Shown here: in pieces, positions 1 to 7,516 of the stretch
Position numbering within the stretch: the first letter of the stretch is position 1
Layout: each line of letters begins with the position of its first letter
Source of the DNA: Pseudomonas eutrophicaquae
GTDB lineage: Bacteria; Pseudomonadota; Gammaproteobacteria; Pseudomonadales; Pseudomonadaceae
Direction: 5' to 3'
DNA: 64,000 nt
Assembly: GCF_023544715.1 (NCBI RefSeq)
Contig: NZ_JAMJEZ010000013.1
Span: forward strand, 1 to 64,000
Program-made: the position numbers and the translations under genes
Notes under the pieces: model-generated
What the model saw: only the letters and a program-made list of their open reading frames with translations
Database searches by the model: none
Told to the model about the DNA's origin: nothing

Positions 1-63
1 AAGGGCAGTGGCGCGCTTTTCGCGCTGTTCCAGGGGGCTGAGGCTGCGTGCATCGTTGGTCAT
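1..63 (-). CDS. 5' end of an unidentified gene (runs off the window)
   Basis: An ATG at 63 on the minus strand opens a frame of 21 codons that reaches the window edge. The visible N-terminus is MTNDARSLSPLEQREKRATA, rich in charged residues. It lies downstream of, and in the same direction as, the rhodanese cluster. Small ArsR-type sulfide or persulfide regulators (BigR, SqrR, YgaV) often sit beside YgaP-like genes, so this could be one, but too little is visible to tell. That identity is inference only. Confidence 0.4.
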   Translation of the reverse strand, partial: MTNDARSLSPLEQREKRATAL

Positions 64-102
64 TTTGAAAATACTGATTATGCTCTATCTTATTGCCGGA
101 TT

Positions 103-112
103 AATATGTATA
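103..112. promoter_or_regulatory. AATATGTATA motif, copy 1 of 2 in this cluster
   Basis: The 10-mer AATATGTATA lies in the AT-rich gap between the partial first gene and the small rhodanese. The same 10-mer occurs at 1458-1467, upstream of the periplasmic rhodanese. Both copies lie in AT-rich gaps in otherwise GC-rich DNA, so a shared regulator-binding site (for example for an ArsR-family protein) is possible. No binding protein is identified. Confidence 0.3.
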
Positions 113-177
113 AAACTTTTAGCTATTAAGGCGATTAGGTGCAGGTATGGCCCCAAGGGGTCGGGGCCATCCCGCAA

Positions 178-558
178 TCACTCAAAGCTGGGCAGTTGCG
201 GTTTGACCAACGGCTTGCCGGCAGCTTCCCAGGCATCGACACCGCCGCTGATCGAGCGCACCTGCAGGTAGCCCATCTCCAGCAGGCTGCAAGCGGCCAG
301 AGCGGCGCGGCCGCTGGTCTTGCAGTAGAGGATGATCGACAGGTCGCGGGCGCTGAGCTCCGGCATGTTGCTCAGGCGAAACTCCAGCAAGCCGCGCGGG
401 ATATTGATTGCACCCGCCAGGTGGCCCGCCTGAAACTCGTCGGCTTCCCGCACATCGATCAGCACATCGGCCTGGCGGATCGCCTCGTCAGCCTCTTCCA
501 GCGCGATTTCCGTGATACGGCTCTTGGCTGCTACAACCAGATCATGGGCATTTTTCAT
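178..558 (-). CDS. single-domain rhodanese-like sulfurtransferase
   Basis: A 126-residue cytoplasmic protein formed almost entirely by one rhodanese domain. The active-site loop CKTSGR carries the catalytic Cys79, which in this family accepts sulfane sulfur as a persulfide. The upstream LIDVREADEF motif and the GGVDAWEAAG motif near the C-terminus are typical of the fold. No signal peptide is visible. The start is an ATG with a GAGAGG-type ribosome site. The gene begins 9 bases after a YgaP-like membrane peptide gene. E. coli YgaP fuses these two parts (rhodanese plus hydrophobic pair), so the two genes here look like a split YgaP. Sulfide or persulfide metabolism is the likely role; the physiological donor is unknown. 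Confidence 0.88.
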   Translation of the reverse strand: MKNAHDLVVAAKSRITEIALEEADEAIRQADVLIDVREADEFQAGHLAGAINIPRGLLEFRLSNMPELSARDLSIILYCKTSGRAALAACSLLEMGYLQVRSISGGVDAWEAAGKPLVKPQLPSFE

Positions 559-567
559 GATCGCCTC

Positions 568-756
568 TCAGCGCTTGAGCTTGCAGGTCTTGAAGCCGAA
601 CAGGGTATAGGCCGGGCACCAGCCGAGTAGGCCGGTGGCCAGCGGCATGACGCCGATCCAGGCCCAGACCGGGCCGCCAGCCAATGCCCAGATGATCAGC
701 ACAAGGCCAATCAGGACGCGCGCGATCTTGTCGATACCACCAACATTCTTTTGCAT
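568..756 (-). CDS. YgaP-type small membrane protein (DUF2892 family)
   Basis: A 62-residue protein opening MQKNVGGIDKIARVLIG, the signature of the DUF2892/YgaP transmembrane family. It has two hydrophobic helices, roughly residues 11-28 and 33-48, and a Cys-containing C-terminus (GWCPAYTLFG, then KTCKLKR). In E. coli YgaP a similar helix pair anchors a rhodanese domain to the inner membrane. Here it is a separate gene directly preceding a soluble rhodanese, so the two products may act together. A GAGG-type ribosome site precedes the ATG. The biochemical role of the membrane part is not established. Confidence 0.85.
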   Translation of the reverse strand: MQKNVGGIDKIARVLIGLVLIIWALAGGPVWAWIGVMPLATGLLGWCPAYTLFGFKTCKLKR

Positions 757-798
757 GACGCTCTACCTCTATCGGGTGGACGGTGCAGTGCATGCCCT

Positions 799-1338
799 TC
801 AGGGGCGATACATCTTCTGCGGATTCATTTTCGGGCTCCACGGCAAGTCGCTGTTCTGCCAGCCGTTTTGCAGACGCATGCCGGCCTGCGGCCCTTCCTT
901 GAGGGCGGCGCCCTGGAAGCCGGCGATCACATAGCGGGCATTGGGGAAGCCATTGGCGCGCAGAAAGGCCGCGCTCGGCTCGCCACGCTCACTGCCGGAG
1001 CGGCACAGGGTGATGATTTCGGTGTTTTCATCCAGATCGCGCTTGTTCAGCTCGGCGCGGATCTCGTCAAGAAAGCGTGGATTCTGGTTGACCTGGTAAG
1101 TGCCGCGCTGCTCATCCCAGGCCCGGCGATCGACCAGCAGATAGGGCACATTGGTATGCACGGCATCGGTGAAGCCGACGAACATGATTTCGACCGGATC
1201 GCGCACATCAACGAACAGCACATTGCTGTCCTGCTGCGTGATGCGTGTGTGGACTTCCTCGGCGGTGACGGCAATCTCCACGGCCTGCGCCGTAAGGCTG
1301 CAGAGGCTCAGGGTGGCGGCGAGTAGCAGATGTTTCAC
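799..1338 (-). CDS. exported rhodanese-like protein
   Basis: 179 residues. The N-terminus (MKHLLLAATLSLCSLTAQA) is a signal peptide with a likely cleavage after residue 19, so the protein should act in the periplasm. The mature part is one rhodanese domain with LFVDVRDPVE and an active-site loop CRSGSERG, catalytic Cys112. The family transfers sulfane sulfur or reduces oxidised sulfur species; the substrate here is unknown. The start is GTG at 1338, chosen because a clear AAGGAG ribosome site precedes it and the signal peptide begins there. It is the first gene of the minus-strand sulfurtransferase cluster; its promoter should lie in the AT-rich stretch around 1440-1490. Confidence 0.85.
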   Translation of the reverse strand: MKHLLLAATLSLCSLTAQAVEIAVTAEEVHTRITQQDSNVLFVDVRDPVEIMFVGFTDAVHTNVPYLLVDRRAWDEQRGTYQVNQNPRFLDEIRAELNKRDLDENTEIITLCRSGSERGEPSAAFLRANGFPNARYVIAGFQGAALKEGPQAGMRLQNGWQNSDLPWSPKMNPQKMYRP

Positions 1339-1457
1339 GGCGAACGCTCCTTGCGGTGATCAAAGGCTGCCGGGCTCGGTCTGGATCGAGGCGGGGCATG
1401 CGCAGCCTTTATACGGGTGGGGGTATTTTCGCGCGTCTAGCCTATTGCGATTTTTGG

Positions 1458-1467
1458 AATATGTATA
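1458..1467. promoter_or_regulatory. AATATGTATA motif, copy 2, upstream of the exported rhodanese
   Basis: Second exact copy of the 10-mer found at 103-112. It lies about 120 bases upstream of the rhodanese GTG, inside the most AT-rich part of the gap 1339-1562. Position and repetition suggest an operator or part of a promoter; this is inference. Confidence 0.3.
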
Positions 1468-1562
1468 GACCAATTATTAATAAGAGGTGACGGCTAACCC
1501 CCATCGCCACCTCCTCCCGGTACAGGATAGGCGCTGCGGGGCATCAGGCGGTGTTCGGTGTG

Positions 1563-4241
1563 TCAGCGCTGGGCAGCGCGACTCAGCAGGCGCTTTTCCA
1601 GCTCGCCCAGCACCAACACCAGCAACCCGCAACCGGCGACCCAGCTCCAGCCCAGAAGATCCAGCGCCTGGGTGTTAAAGAGCGCCTGCAGCGGTGCCCA
1701 GTGGGTGAAGGCCAGTTGCAGGCACAGCACCAGCACGACCATACCCCAGACCAGCGGGTTGTCGCGCAGGCCAAAGGCGGCCGGAGCATTCAGACGCCTT
1801 GCACAGAACAGATAGCCGATCTCACCAGCGACCAGGGCATTGACTGCCAGGGTGCGGCACAACTCCAGCGGCAGGCCCTGGGCCTCGGCATACAGGAACA
1901 GGCCAAGGCTGACCGCCGTCAGCAGCAGTGAGACGAACAGGACCCGCCACAGCACCCAGGACGACAGCAGGGGGGCTGCTGGATCGCGGGGAGGCTGGCG
2001 CATCAGATCGCCTTCGGCCGGCTCGAAGGCCAGCGCCAGCGACAGGGTTACCGCCGTGAGCATGTTGACCCAGAGAATCTGCAGCGGGCTGATCGGCAGG
2101 GTCAGGCCCAGGGCAATGGCCATCAGCAGCACCAGCGCCTCACCGCCGTTGGTGGGCAGGATGAACAGAATCGATTTCTTCAGGTTGTCGTAGACCGCAC
2201 GCCCCTCGGCCACGGCATGGGCGAGGGTGGCGAAGTTGTCGTCGGCCAGCACCATCTGCGCAGCTTCCTTGGCGGCTTCCGTGCCCTTGATGCCCATGGC
2301 GATGCCAATATCGGCGCGCTTGAGGGCCGGGGCATCATTGACCCCATCGCCGGTCATCGCCACCCGTGCGCCGCTAGCCTGCAGGCGTTCGACCAGGCGT
2401 AGCTTGTGCGCCGGACTGGTGCGGGCAAAGACCGAGGTGCTGGCCAGGCGGCTATCCAGTTCGGCATCACTCAGACGATCAAGGTCAGCACCGGTCAGCG
2501 CTGTACCAGCGGCTAACTCCAGGCGCTCGGCGATCACCTGGGCCGTGGCGGCATGGTCGCCCGTGATCATTTTTACGGCGATGCCCGCGCGGCGGCAGTC
2601 GCTAATCGCGCGGATCGCCTCCTCGCGCGGCGGGTCGAGCATGCCGACCAGACCGAGCAGGATGAAATCCCCCTGAAGGTCCGCGTAGTCGAGCAGGTTC
2701 TGCGGCGCTGCGAGGGGGCGCATTGCAACCCCGATCATGCGCAGGCCGTCACGGGCACCTTCCTCCAGCCGGCGGTGCCAGTGGCGCAGATCCAGCGGTT
2801 TGGCATGGCTATCCTCCCACTGGCGATTACACAGCTCGAGCAGTCGCTCCGGCGCACCAAACAGATAGATCAGCCCGTGCCCGGCGTGGTCGTGATGCAG
2901 GCTGGCCGTGAGGCGCAGCTCGGGGCTGAAGGGGATGGCATCCAGGCGCGGCAGGCGGGCCTGCTCATGGGCGGTATCAAAGCCGAGCTTGCCGGCCAGG
3001 GTCAGCAGTGCGGCTTCGGTCGGATCGCCACTGATCTGCCAGCCCTCGCTGCCCGGCAGCAGGCTGGCGTGGTTGGCCAGCAGTCCGGCGCGCGCCAGCT
3101 CCAACAGATCGGGATGCTGCTGCGGATCACACGCCGCTCCGTTCAGGCGCAGCGTGCCGCACGGTGCGTAACCGACGCCCTCAACGTGGTAATCGCCGTG
3201 GGTCGTGAAGACCCGCTGCACGGTCATCTCGTTGCGGGTCAGGGTGCCGGTCTTGTCCGAGCAGATCACCGTCACCGCCCCTAGGCTTTCCACCGCAGGC
3301 AGGCGCCGGATGATGGCGCGATGCCGGGCCATGCGCTGCGCGCCCAGTGCCAGCACGATGGTCAGCACCGCGGGCAGCCCCTCGGGAATCGCCGCCACGG
3401 CAAGGCCAACCGCGGCCATCAGCATCTCGTCCGGCGAGTAGCCGCGCCACAGCACGCCAACGGCGAAGGTCAAGAGGGCGAGGCCCAGAATGATCAGAGT
3501 CAACTGGCGGGCGAAGCGCTGCATGTCGGCCAGCAGCGGTGTCAGCAGGCTTTCCACCTGCCCAAGCAGGTGGCTGATTCGCCCGAGTTCAGTGGCGCTG
3601 CCGGTGGCTACCACCACGCCCGTGCCGCTGCCGGCACTGACCAGGGTGCCGGAATAGGCCATGCAGAGCCGGTCACCCAGGCTGGCCTCGGCCGGCACCG
3701 CGGCGCAGGATTTGCCGGCGGGCAGGGATTCGCCGGTCAGCATCGCCTCATCGATCCGCAGCTCGCGACACTCCAAAAGGCGCAGATCCGCTGGCACCCG
3801 ATCGCCCGCTTCCAGCAGGATGATGTCCCCCGGCACCAGAGCTTCAGCCGGCAGGTTCTGCAGCAGGCCGTTACGACGCACCCGGCATTCGAGGCTGAGC
3901 AGACGCCGAATCGAGCGCATGGCCTGCTCGGCCTTGCCCTCTTGGATGAAGCCCACCCCGGCATTGATCAGCACCACGCCAAGGATCACCGCGCTGTCCA
4001 GCCATTCGCCGAGGGCGGCAACCAGTACCGCGCAGCCCAGCAGGACATAGATCAGCAGGTTATGGAACTGCAGCAGCAAGCGTTGCAGCCAGCCCTTGCC
4101 GGGCGCCTCGGGCAGACGATTGGCGCCGTGCTGTTGCAGGCGCTGCTCGGCCTGCTCGGCGCTGAGGCCACTGTAGTCGCTATCCAGTTGCGTCAGACAG
4201 TGCTGCGCCGCATGGGCATGCCAGGGGGTAGGGGTGGACAT
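1563..4241 (-). CDS. P-type cation-transporting ATPase (P2-like)
   Basis: 892 residues with the full P-type ATPase plan: N-terminal cation-ATPase domain (1-75), M1-M2, actuator domain with TGES (169-172), M4 with PEGLP (286-290), phosphorylation motif DKTGTLT with Asp329, a nucleotide-binding domain, the TGDGVNDAP hinge, then six C-terminal helices. ATP hydrolysis through the phospho-aspartate drives cation movement across the inner membrane. The PEGLP motif places it in the PacL/SERCA-like group. M5 keeps NxxE (NGGE), but the M6 motif is WVNMLTAVTL, lacking the Asp found in Ca2+ pumps (LVTDG). The cation is therefore uncertain: Ca2+, Mn2+ or a monovalent ion. It starts 32 bases after a DapB-like gene on the same strand, so they may be co-transcribed. 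Confidence 0.9.
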   Translation of the reverse strand: MSTPTPWHAHAAQHCLTQLDSDYSGLSAEQAEQRLQQHGANRLPEAPGKGWLQRLLLQFHNLLIYVLLGCAVLVAALGEWLDSAVILGVVLINAGVGFIQEGKAEQAMRSIRRLLSLECRVRRNGLLQNLPAEALVPGDIILLEAGDRVPADLRLLECRELRIDEAMLTGESLPAGKSCAAVPAEASLGDRLCMAYSGTLVSAGSGTGVVVATGSATELGRISHLLGQVESLLTPLLADMQRFARQLTLIILGLALLTFAVGVLWRGYSPDEMLMAAVGLAVAAIPEGLPAVLTIVLALGAQRMARHRAIIRRLPAVESLGAVTVICSDKTGTLTRNEMTVQRVFTTHGDYHVEGVGYAPCGTLRLNGAACDPQQHPDLLELARAGLLANHASLLPGSEGWQISGDPTEAALLTLAGKLGFDTAHEQARLPRLDAIPFSPELRLTASLHHDHAGHGLIYLFGAPERLLELCNRQWEDSHAKPLDLRHWHRRLEEGARDGLRMIGVAMRPLAAPQNLLDYADLQGDFILLGLVGMLDPPREEAIRAISDCRRAGIAVKMITGDHAATAQVIAERLELAAGTALTGADLDRLSDAELDSRLASTSVFARTSPAHKLRLVERLQASGARVAMTGDGVNDAPALKRADIGIAMGIKGTEAAKEAAQMVLADDNFATLAHAVAEGRAVYDNLKKSILFILPTNGGEALVLLMAIALGLTLPISPLQILWVNMLTAVTLSLALAFEPAEGDLMRQPPRDPAAPLLSSWVLWRVLFVSLLLTAVSLGLFLYAEAQGLPLELCRTLAVNALVAGEIGYLFCARRLNAPAAFGLRDNPLVWGMVVLVLCLQLAFTHWAPLQALFNTQALDLLGWSWVAGCGLLVLVLGELEKRLLSRAAQR

Positions 4242-4273
4242 CCGGACACGACTCCGTGTGCCGAGCGAGGTGG

Positions 4274-5038
4274 CTACCCTGCGACGCTGCGCTCGAAGAA
4301 GTAGGGCTCCAGCAGATCCTGCATGCTGTAGAAACCATGGTCCTTTTGTAGCAGGTTTTGCGCCGCGAACAGCACGCCGTTGCCGAAGGCCTCACGGGCG
4401 ATCGACTCATGGCTCAGGCGTACCGTCTGGTTGGGGAAGCCGAAGAGGATTTCGTGGCGCCCGACGATCCCGCCGGCGCGAATCGACTTGATTTCATCGC
4501 ATGGCTTGTCGAGCGATTCGGCAATGACCTTGGCGGTGCCGGAGGTTTCCGGCTTGTTGGCAAAGTGTTCCTCGATAATTTCGATGTCCGCATCCGGGGC
4601 GATCTGCTTGAGGATCTTGGCCGCCAGGATCAGGAAGTTGATCCCCAGGGTGATGTTCGGGGACCAGAGAATACGGGTGTGTGCACCCAGGGCCTGTAGC
4701 TGCGCGATCCGCTCCTCGGGGTATTGGGAGATGGCGCTGATGATGGCGATGCCGCGCCGGGCGGCTTCCTCGGCATACAGCTCCAGTCCATCGCAGCAGG
4801 AGAAGTCGATGATCACATCGACCGGGTGGCGATCCAGCAGTTGTGTCATCGAAAGGTCGTGACGACCGAAGATGCGTGCCGGGTTGTTCGAGACGATGCC
4901 AAGGCATTCGGCGGCGGTTTTTTGCTCGGGGTTGGCTGAGCCGCGGATCACCCATTCCAGACGGGTGTCGCTGCTTTCGAGCAGGACGGAGGCGACCGAT
5001 TTGCCGGTGCGCCCGAAGCCAATGAGTCCAACGTTCAC
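4274..5038 (-). CDS. DapB-family (dihydrodipicolinate-reductase-like) oxidoreductase
   Basis: 254 residues. The N-terminus VGLIGFGRTG is a Rossmann nucleotide-binding motif, and the C-terminal half follows the DapB pattern with EEHFANK and SGTA (about residues 156-168) and LSHESIAREAFGNG. The catalytic pair of DapB, one His and one Lys, appears as His158 and Lys162. The second His of the usual HH pair is Phe here, and the KxDAPSGTA signature is altered to KPETSGTA with one residue lost. It may therefore be a paralogue with a different substrate rather than the lysine-pathway enzyme; in Pseudomonas genuine dapB usually sits beside carA, which is absent here. The GTG start has a GAGGG ribosome site 7 bases upstream. 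Confidence 0.75.
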   Translation of the reverse strand: MNVGLIGFGRTGKSVASVLLESSDTRLEWVIRGSANPEQKTAAECLGIVSNNPARIFGRHDLSMTQLLDRHPVDVIIDFSCCDGLELYAEEAARRGIAIISAISQYPEERIAQLQALGAHTRILWSPNITLGINFLILAAKILKQIAPDADIEIIEEHFANKPETSGTAKVIAESLDKPCDEIKSIRAGGIVGRHEILFGFPNQTVRLSHESIAREAFGNGVLFAAQNLLQKDHGFYSMQDLLEPYFFERSVAG

Positions 5039-5532
5039 TTTGTTACCCTCGGAGTTCTGGTTGTTGTAGTCCGAATGTGCAGGTTCTCCCGAATGGATGC
5101 AGGTGGCCGGGCGCTACCAGGATGGCCTGGCTTTGCCGGATGTTGCCTGCTTTATGTCGGTGGATGCCCTCCGGATCGCTCATCGGGCACAACACTCGCG
5201 GAGCGAACTTAACCCAGTGTTGATGACAGCGTCCATGCAGCAGGCGGCGGGTGTCCCCTTCTTTTAGTACCCCCTGGGGTACTGTGGAGAGGTCTCCAGC
5301 GCCCGTGAGCCGGGCGCTGTGGCGCTCTGAGCGGTCGGTAATATCCAGCAACAAAACCGATGCCGCGTACCGGCTGTACGCGGTGATTCACGGCCTTGCC
5401 GGTGACACAGACACGGGGTTTGCCGTGGTCAACTGGGCCACACAATCGCGTGGCCTCCATTGACGGGGCGAGGGGTGGGCTGCAAGGTAGCCGCCTTGTC
5501 GATCCCCCTGCGAGCGCTGGCCCCGGTACTGC
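5039..5532. other. 494-base stretch without a convincing gene; hairpins and a palindrome
   Basis: No frame here shows a ribosome site plus recognisable protein features on either strand. It separates the divergent DapB-like and lytic transglycosylase genes, so it should contain both promoters. Visible structure: the palindrome at 5266-5283, an 8-bp stem with a 5-base loop at 5298-5318, and another 8-bp stem with a 5-base loop at 5363-5383. It could encode a small structured RNA or be degraded coding DNA; neither can be shown from sequence alone. Confidence 0.5.
5266..5283. promoter_or_regulatory. AGTACCCC-CT-GGGGTACT palindrome (CsoR-like operator candidate)
   Basis: Two perfect 8-base arms surround a central CT. 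A run of Cs facing a run of Gs flanked by TA/GTAC is characteristic of operators of the CsoR/RcnR/FrmR metal- and formaldehyde-sensing repressors. No such repressor is encoded in this window, so the assignment is by resemblance only. Confidence 0.35.
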
Positions 5533-6969
5533 ATGCTGATTTTTTCCGCTCTTTTTCGCCGCCGATCACTGCTGAATCTTGCTGATATGCGGCGGTGCGG
5601 CCTTGTGCTGCTGGGGTTGTGGCTGGGCGTTCTGGCGGCGCCGCTGGAGGCCCGGTTGGCCGGGCCTTTGGAGGTGCGTCAGGCGGCAGCCGGGCGCGAT
5701 CTGGCGGCGATTCGCGCCAGTGGCCAGCTGCGGGTGCTGATCAACCAGAGCCGCCACAGCGCCGGCGTGACCCGCGAGGGCATGCTGGGCAGCGAGTACC
5801 CCCGCCTGCGGGCGCTGGTGCAGCAGCTCAACCGTCAGTCCGCCGATGATCGGCAGATCCGTCTGGTGCTGGTGCCAAGACCCAAGGAGCAGTTGCTGGC
5901 GGCGCTGCTGCGGGGCGAAGGTGATCTGGTGGCCCCGGGAGAATTGCTGGCGGTGCGCCGCGATCAGCAGGTTGCCACCAGTCGGCCCGTGGAGCGCGAG
6001 GTGCCGCTGGTGATCGTCACCCGCCGGGGCGCACCGCGTCTGGCGCATCTGGAGCAACTGGCCGGCCGCAGCCTGGCCCTGCCCGCCGGCAGCGCGGCGC
6101 GCGGTGCGCTGCAGACACTCAACGCCACGCTGAAGCGCCCGCTGGTTGCCGACTGGCAGGACCCAAGCCTAGCGGTCGAGGATGTGCTGGAGCTGGTGCA
6201 GGCGGGTGTGCTGTCGATGACCGCCGTAGAGCTGCCGATTGCCCGGCGCTTTGCGCGCGTCTGGCCGCGCCTGCGCATCGACGAGCATCTGCGCCTGAGC
6301 GAGGGACAGGATCTCTACTGGTTCATGCACCGCAAGGCGCCGGCCCTGCGTGCGGCGGTCGATCAGTTTTTGCGCGGCTACCGGGCGAGTGCCGATCAGG
6401 AGGCAACGTTTTTGCGCACCTATCGGCGTCTGTACAAGGTGCATAACCCGCTGGGCCGCACCGAGCTGCAGCGTCTGCAGCGGGTGCGCGCCACGCTGCT
6501 ACGCCACGCCAAGGCGCAGCAGCTGGACTGGCTGTGGCTGGCAGCGCTGGCCTACAAGGAATCGACCCTCAATCCGGCGGCCCGTGGCCGGGGTGGTGTC
6601 ACCGGGCTGATGCAGGTCAGTCCGGCCACGGCGCGCAGCGTCGGGGTGAGTCATCCGGCCAGCCTTGAGGGCAATGTGCTGGCCGCCAGTCGCTATCTGG
6701 TCAGACTGCGCGAGCGCTTTTTCTCCGGCAGCCAGTTCAACGAGCGCGAGCGCATGGCTTTTATGCTGGCAGCCTACAACCTGGGGCCGCAGCGGGTGCA
6801 GCAGTTGCGCGCCGAGGCGCGTCGGCGCGGGCTTAACCCGTATCAGTGGTTCTTTCAGGTCGAGCGGGTGGCGGCGGAGCGGCACGGGATGGGGGTGGTC
6901 AGCTACGTCAGCAGCATCAACAAGTACCAGCTGATCTACAGCCGCGAGCGCTACCGTCTGGAGCCCTGA
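5533..6969 (+). CDS. MltF-like membrane-bound lytic transglycosylase
   Basis: 478 residues. After an N-terminal hydrophobic segment (about 19-38, MRRCGLVLLGLWLGV) comes a solute-binding-protein-like domain (about 50-290) and a C-terminal SLT lysozyme-like domain (about 315-478). The SLT catalytic Glu is Glu343 in AYKESTLNP, followed by GLMQVSPATA and AAYNLGPQRV, all typical of family 1 lytic transglycosylases. The family cleaves peptidoglycan glycan strands with formation of 1,6-anhydro-MurNAc ends in the periplasm. The start is uncertain: ATG 5533 gives the longest form, while ATG 5587 gives a tidier signal peptide; neither has a strong ribosome site. Confidence 0.85.
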   Translation: MLIFSALFRRRSLLNLADMRRCGLVLLGLWLGVLAAPLEARLAGPLEVRQAAAGRDLAAIRASGQLRVLINQSRHSAGVTREGMLGSEYPRLRALVQQLNRQSADDRQIRLVLVPRPKEQLLAALLRGEGDLVAPGELLAVRRDQQVATSRPVEREVPLVIVTRRGAPRLAHLEQLAGRSLALPAGSAARGALQTLNATLKRPLVADWQDPSLAVEDVLELVQAGVLSMTAVELPIARRFARVWPRLRIDEHLRLSEGQDLYWFMHRKAPALRAAVDQFLRGYRASADQEATFLRTYRRLYKVHNPLGRTELQRLQRVRATLLRHAKAQQLDWLWLAALAYKESTLNPAARGRGGVTGLMQVSPATARSVGVSHPASLEGNVLAASRYLVRLRERFFSGSQFNERERMAFMLAAYNLGPQRVQQLRAEARRRGLNPYQWFFQVERVAAERHGMGVVSYVSSINKYQLIYSRERYRLEP

Positions 6970-7000
6970 CGCCGGCGCGCCCAGTACCGACGCGTGGGCG

Positions 7001-7498
7001 TCAGGGATACTCGATGGCGGTCAGGTACCAGAGCCGCTCACCGGCCGGCGTCTGCACCCGGACCTCGGCATCCAGCGGTTTGCCGAGCAGCGCGCGAGCC
7101 AGCGGGGAGTCGATGCTGATCAGGCCAGTCTTGAGATCCAGCTCATCGGTGCCGACCAGCCGGTAGCGCGCCTCCTCACCCTGTTCATCCTCCAGCGTGA
7201 CCCAGGCGCCAAAGTAGACCCGCTGCGTATCGGCGGGGCGCTCATGCACCACCTTGAGCTGTTCAAGGCGCTTGCGCAGAAAGCGCACCCGGCTGTCGAT
7301 TTCTCGCAGCATCTTCTTGCCGTAGGTGTACTCCGCATTCTCCGAGCGATCGCCCTGGGCTGCTGCTTCACTGACCGCCTGGGTCACCTGCGGGCGGCGC
7401 ACCTGCCACAGCTCGCGCAGCTCGGCGCGCAGGCGGGCCTCGCCTTCGGGGGTGATCAGGGCGGTGCCGGCGGTGCGGGGTGGACGGTAGCGACTCAT
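7001..7498 (-). CDS. greB: transcription elongation factor GreB
   Basis: 165 residues with the GreA/GreB plan: an N-terminal coiled coil (about 15-80) that inserts into the RNA polymerase secondary channel, and a C-terminal FKBP-like domain (about 85-165). The acidic tip motif [10 protein letters not shown], which positions the catalytic metal for transcript cleavage, is intact, and [18 protein letters not shown] is GreB-like. It rescues backtracked polymerase by stimulating RNA cleavage. ATG 7498 is preferred because it is preceded by AAGGA at a good distance; an in-frame GTG at 7516 would add six residues. It lies 18 bases after ybbP on the same strand and may be co-transcribed with it. Confidence 0.92.
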   Translation of the reverse strand: MSRYRPPRTAGTALITPEGEARLRAELRELWQVRRPQVTQAVSEAAAQGDRSENAEYTYGKKMLREIDSRVRFLRKRLEQLKVVHERPADTQRVYFGAWVTLEDEQGEEARYRLVGTDELDLKTGLISIDSPLARALLGKPLDAEVRVQTPAGERLWYLTAIEYP

Positions 7499-7516
7499 GC
7501 GCAGGATTCCTTGCAC

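Noticed and set aside
5043..5463. Short open frames on both strands in the 494-base gap.
   Set aside because: None has a convincing ribosome site, motif or codon pattern; the region is better described as regulatory or structured RNA.
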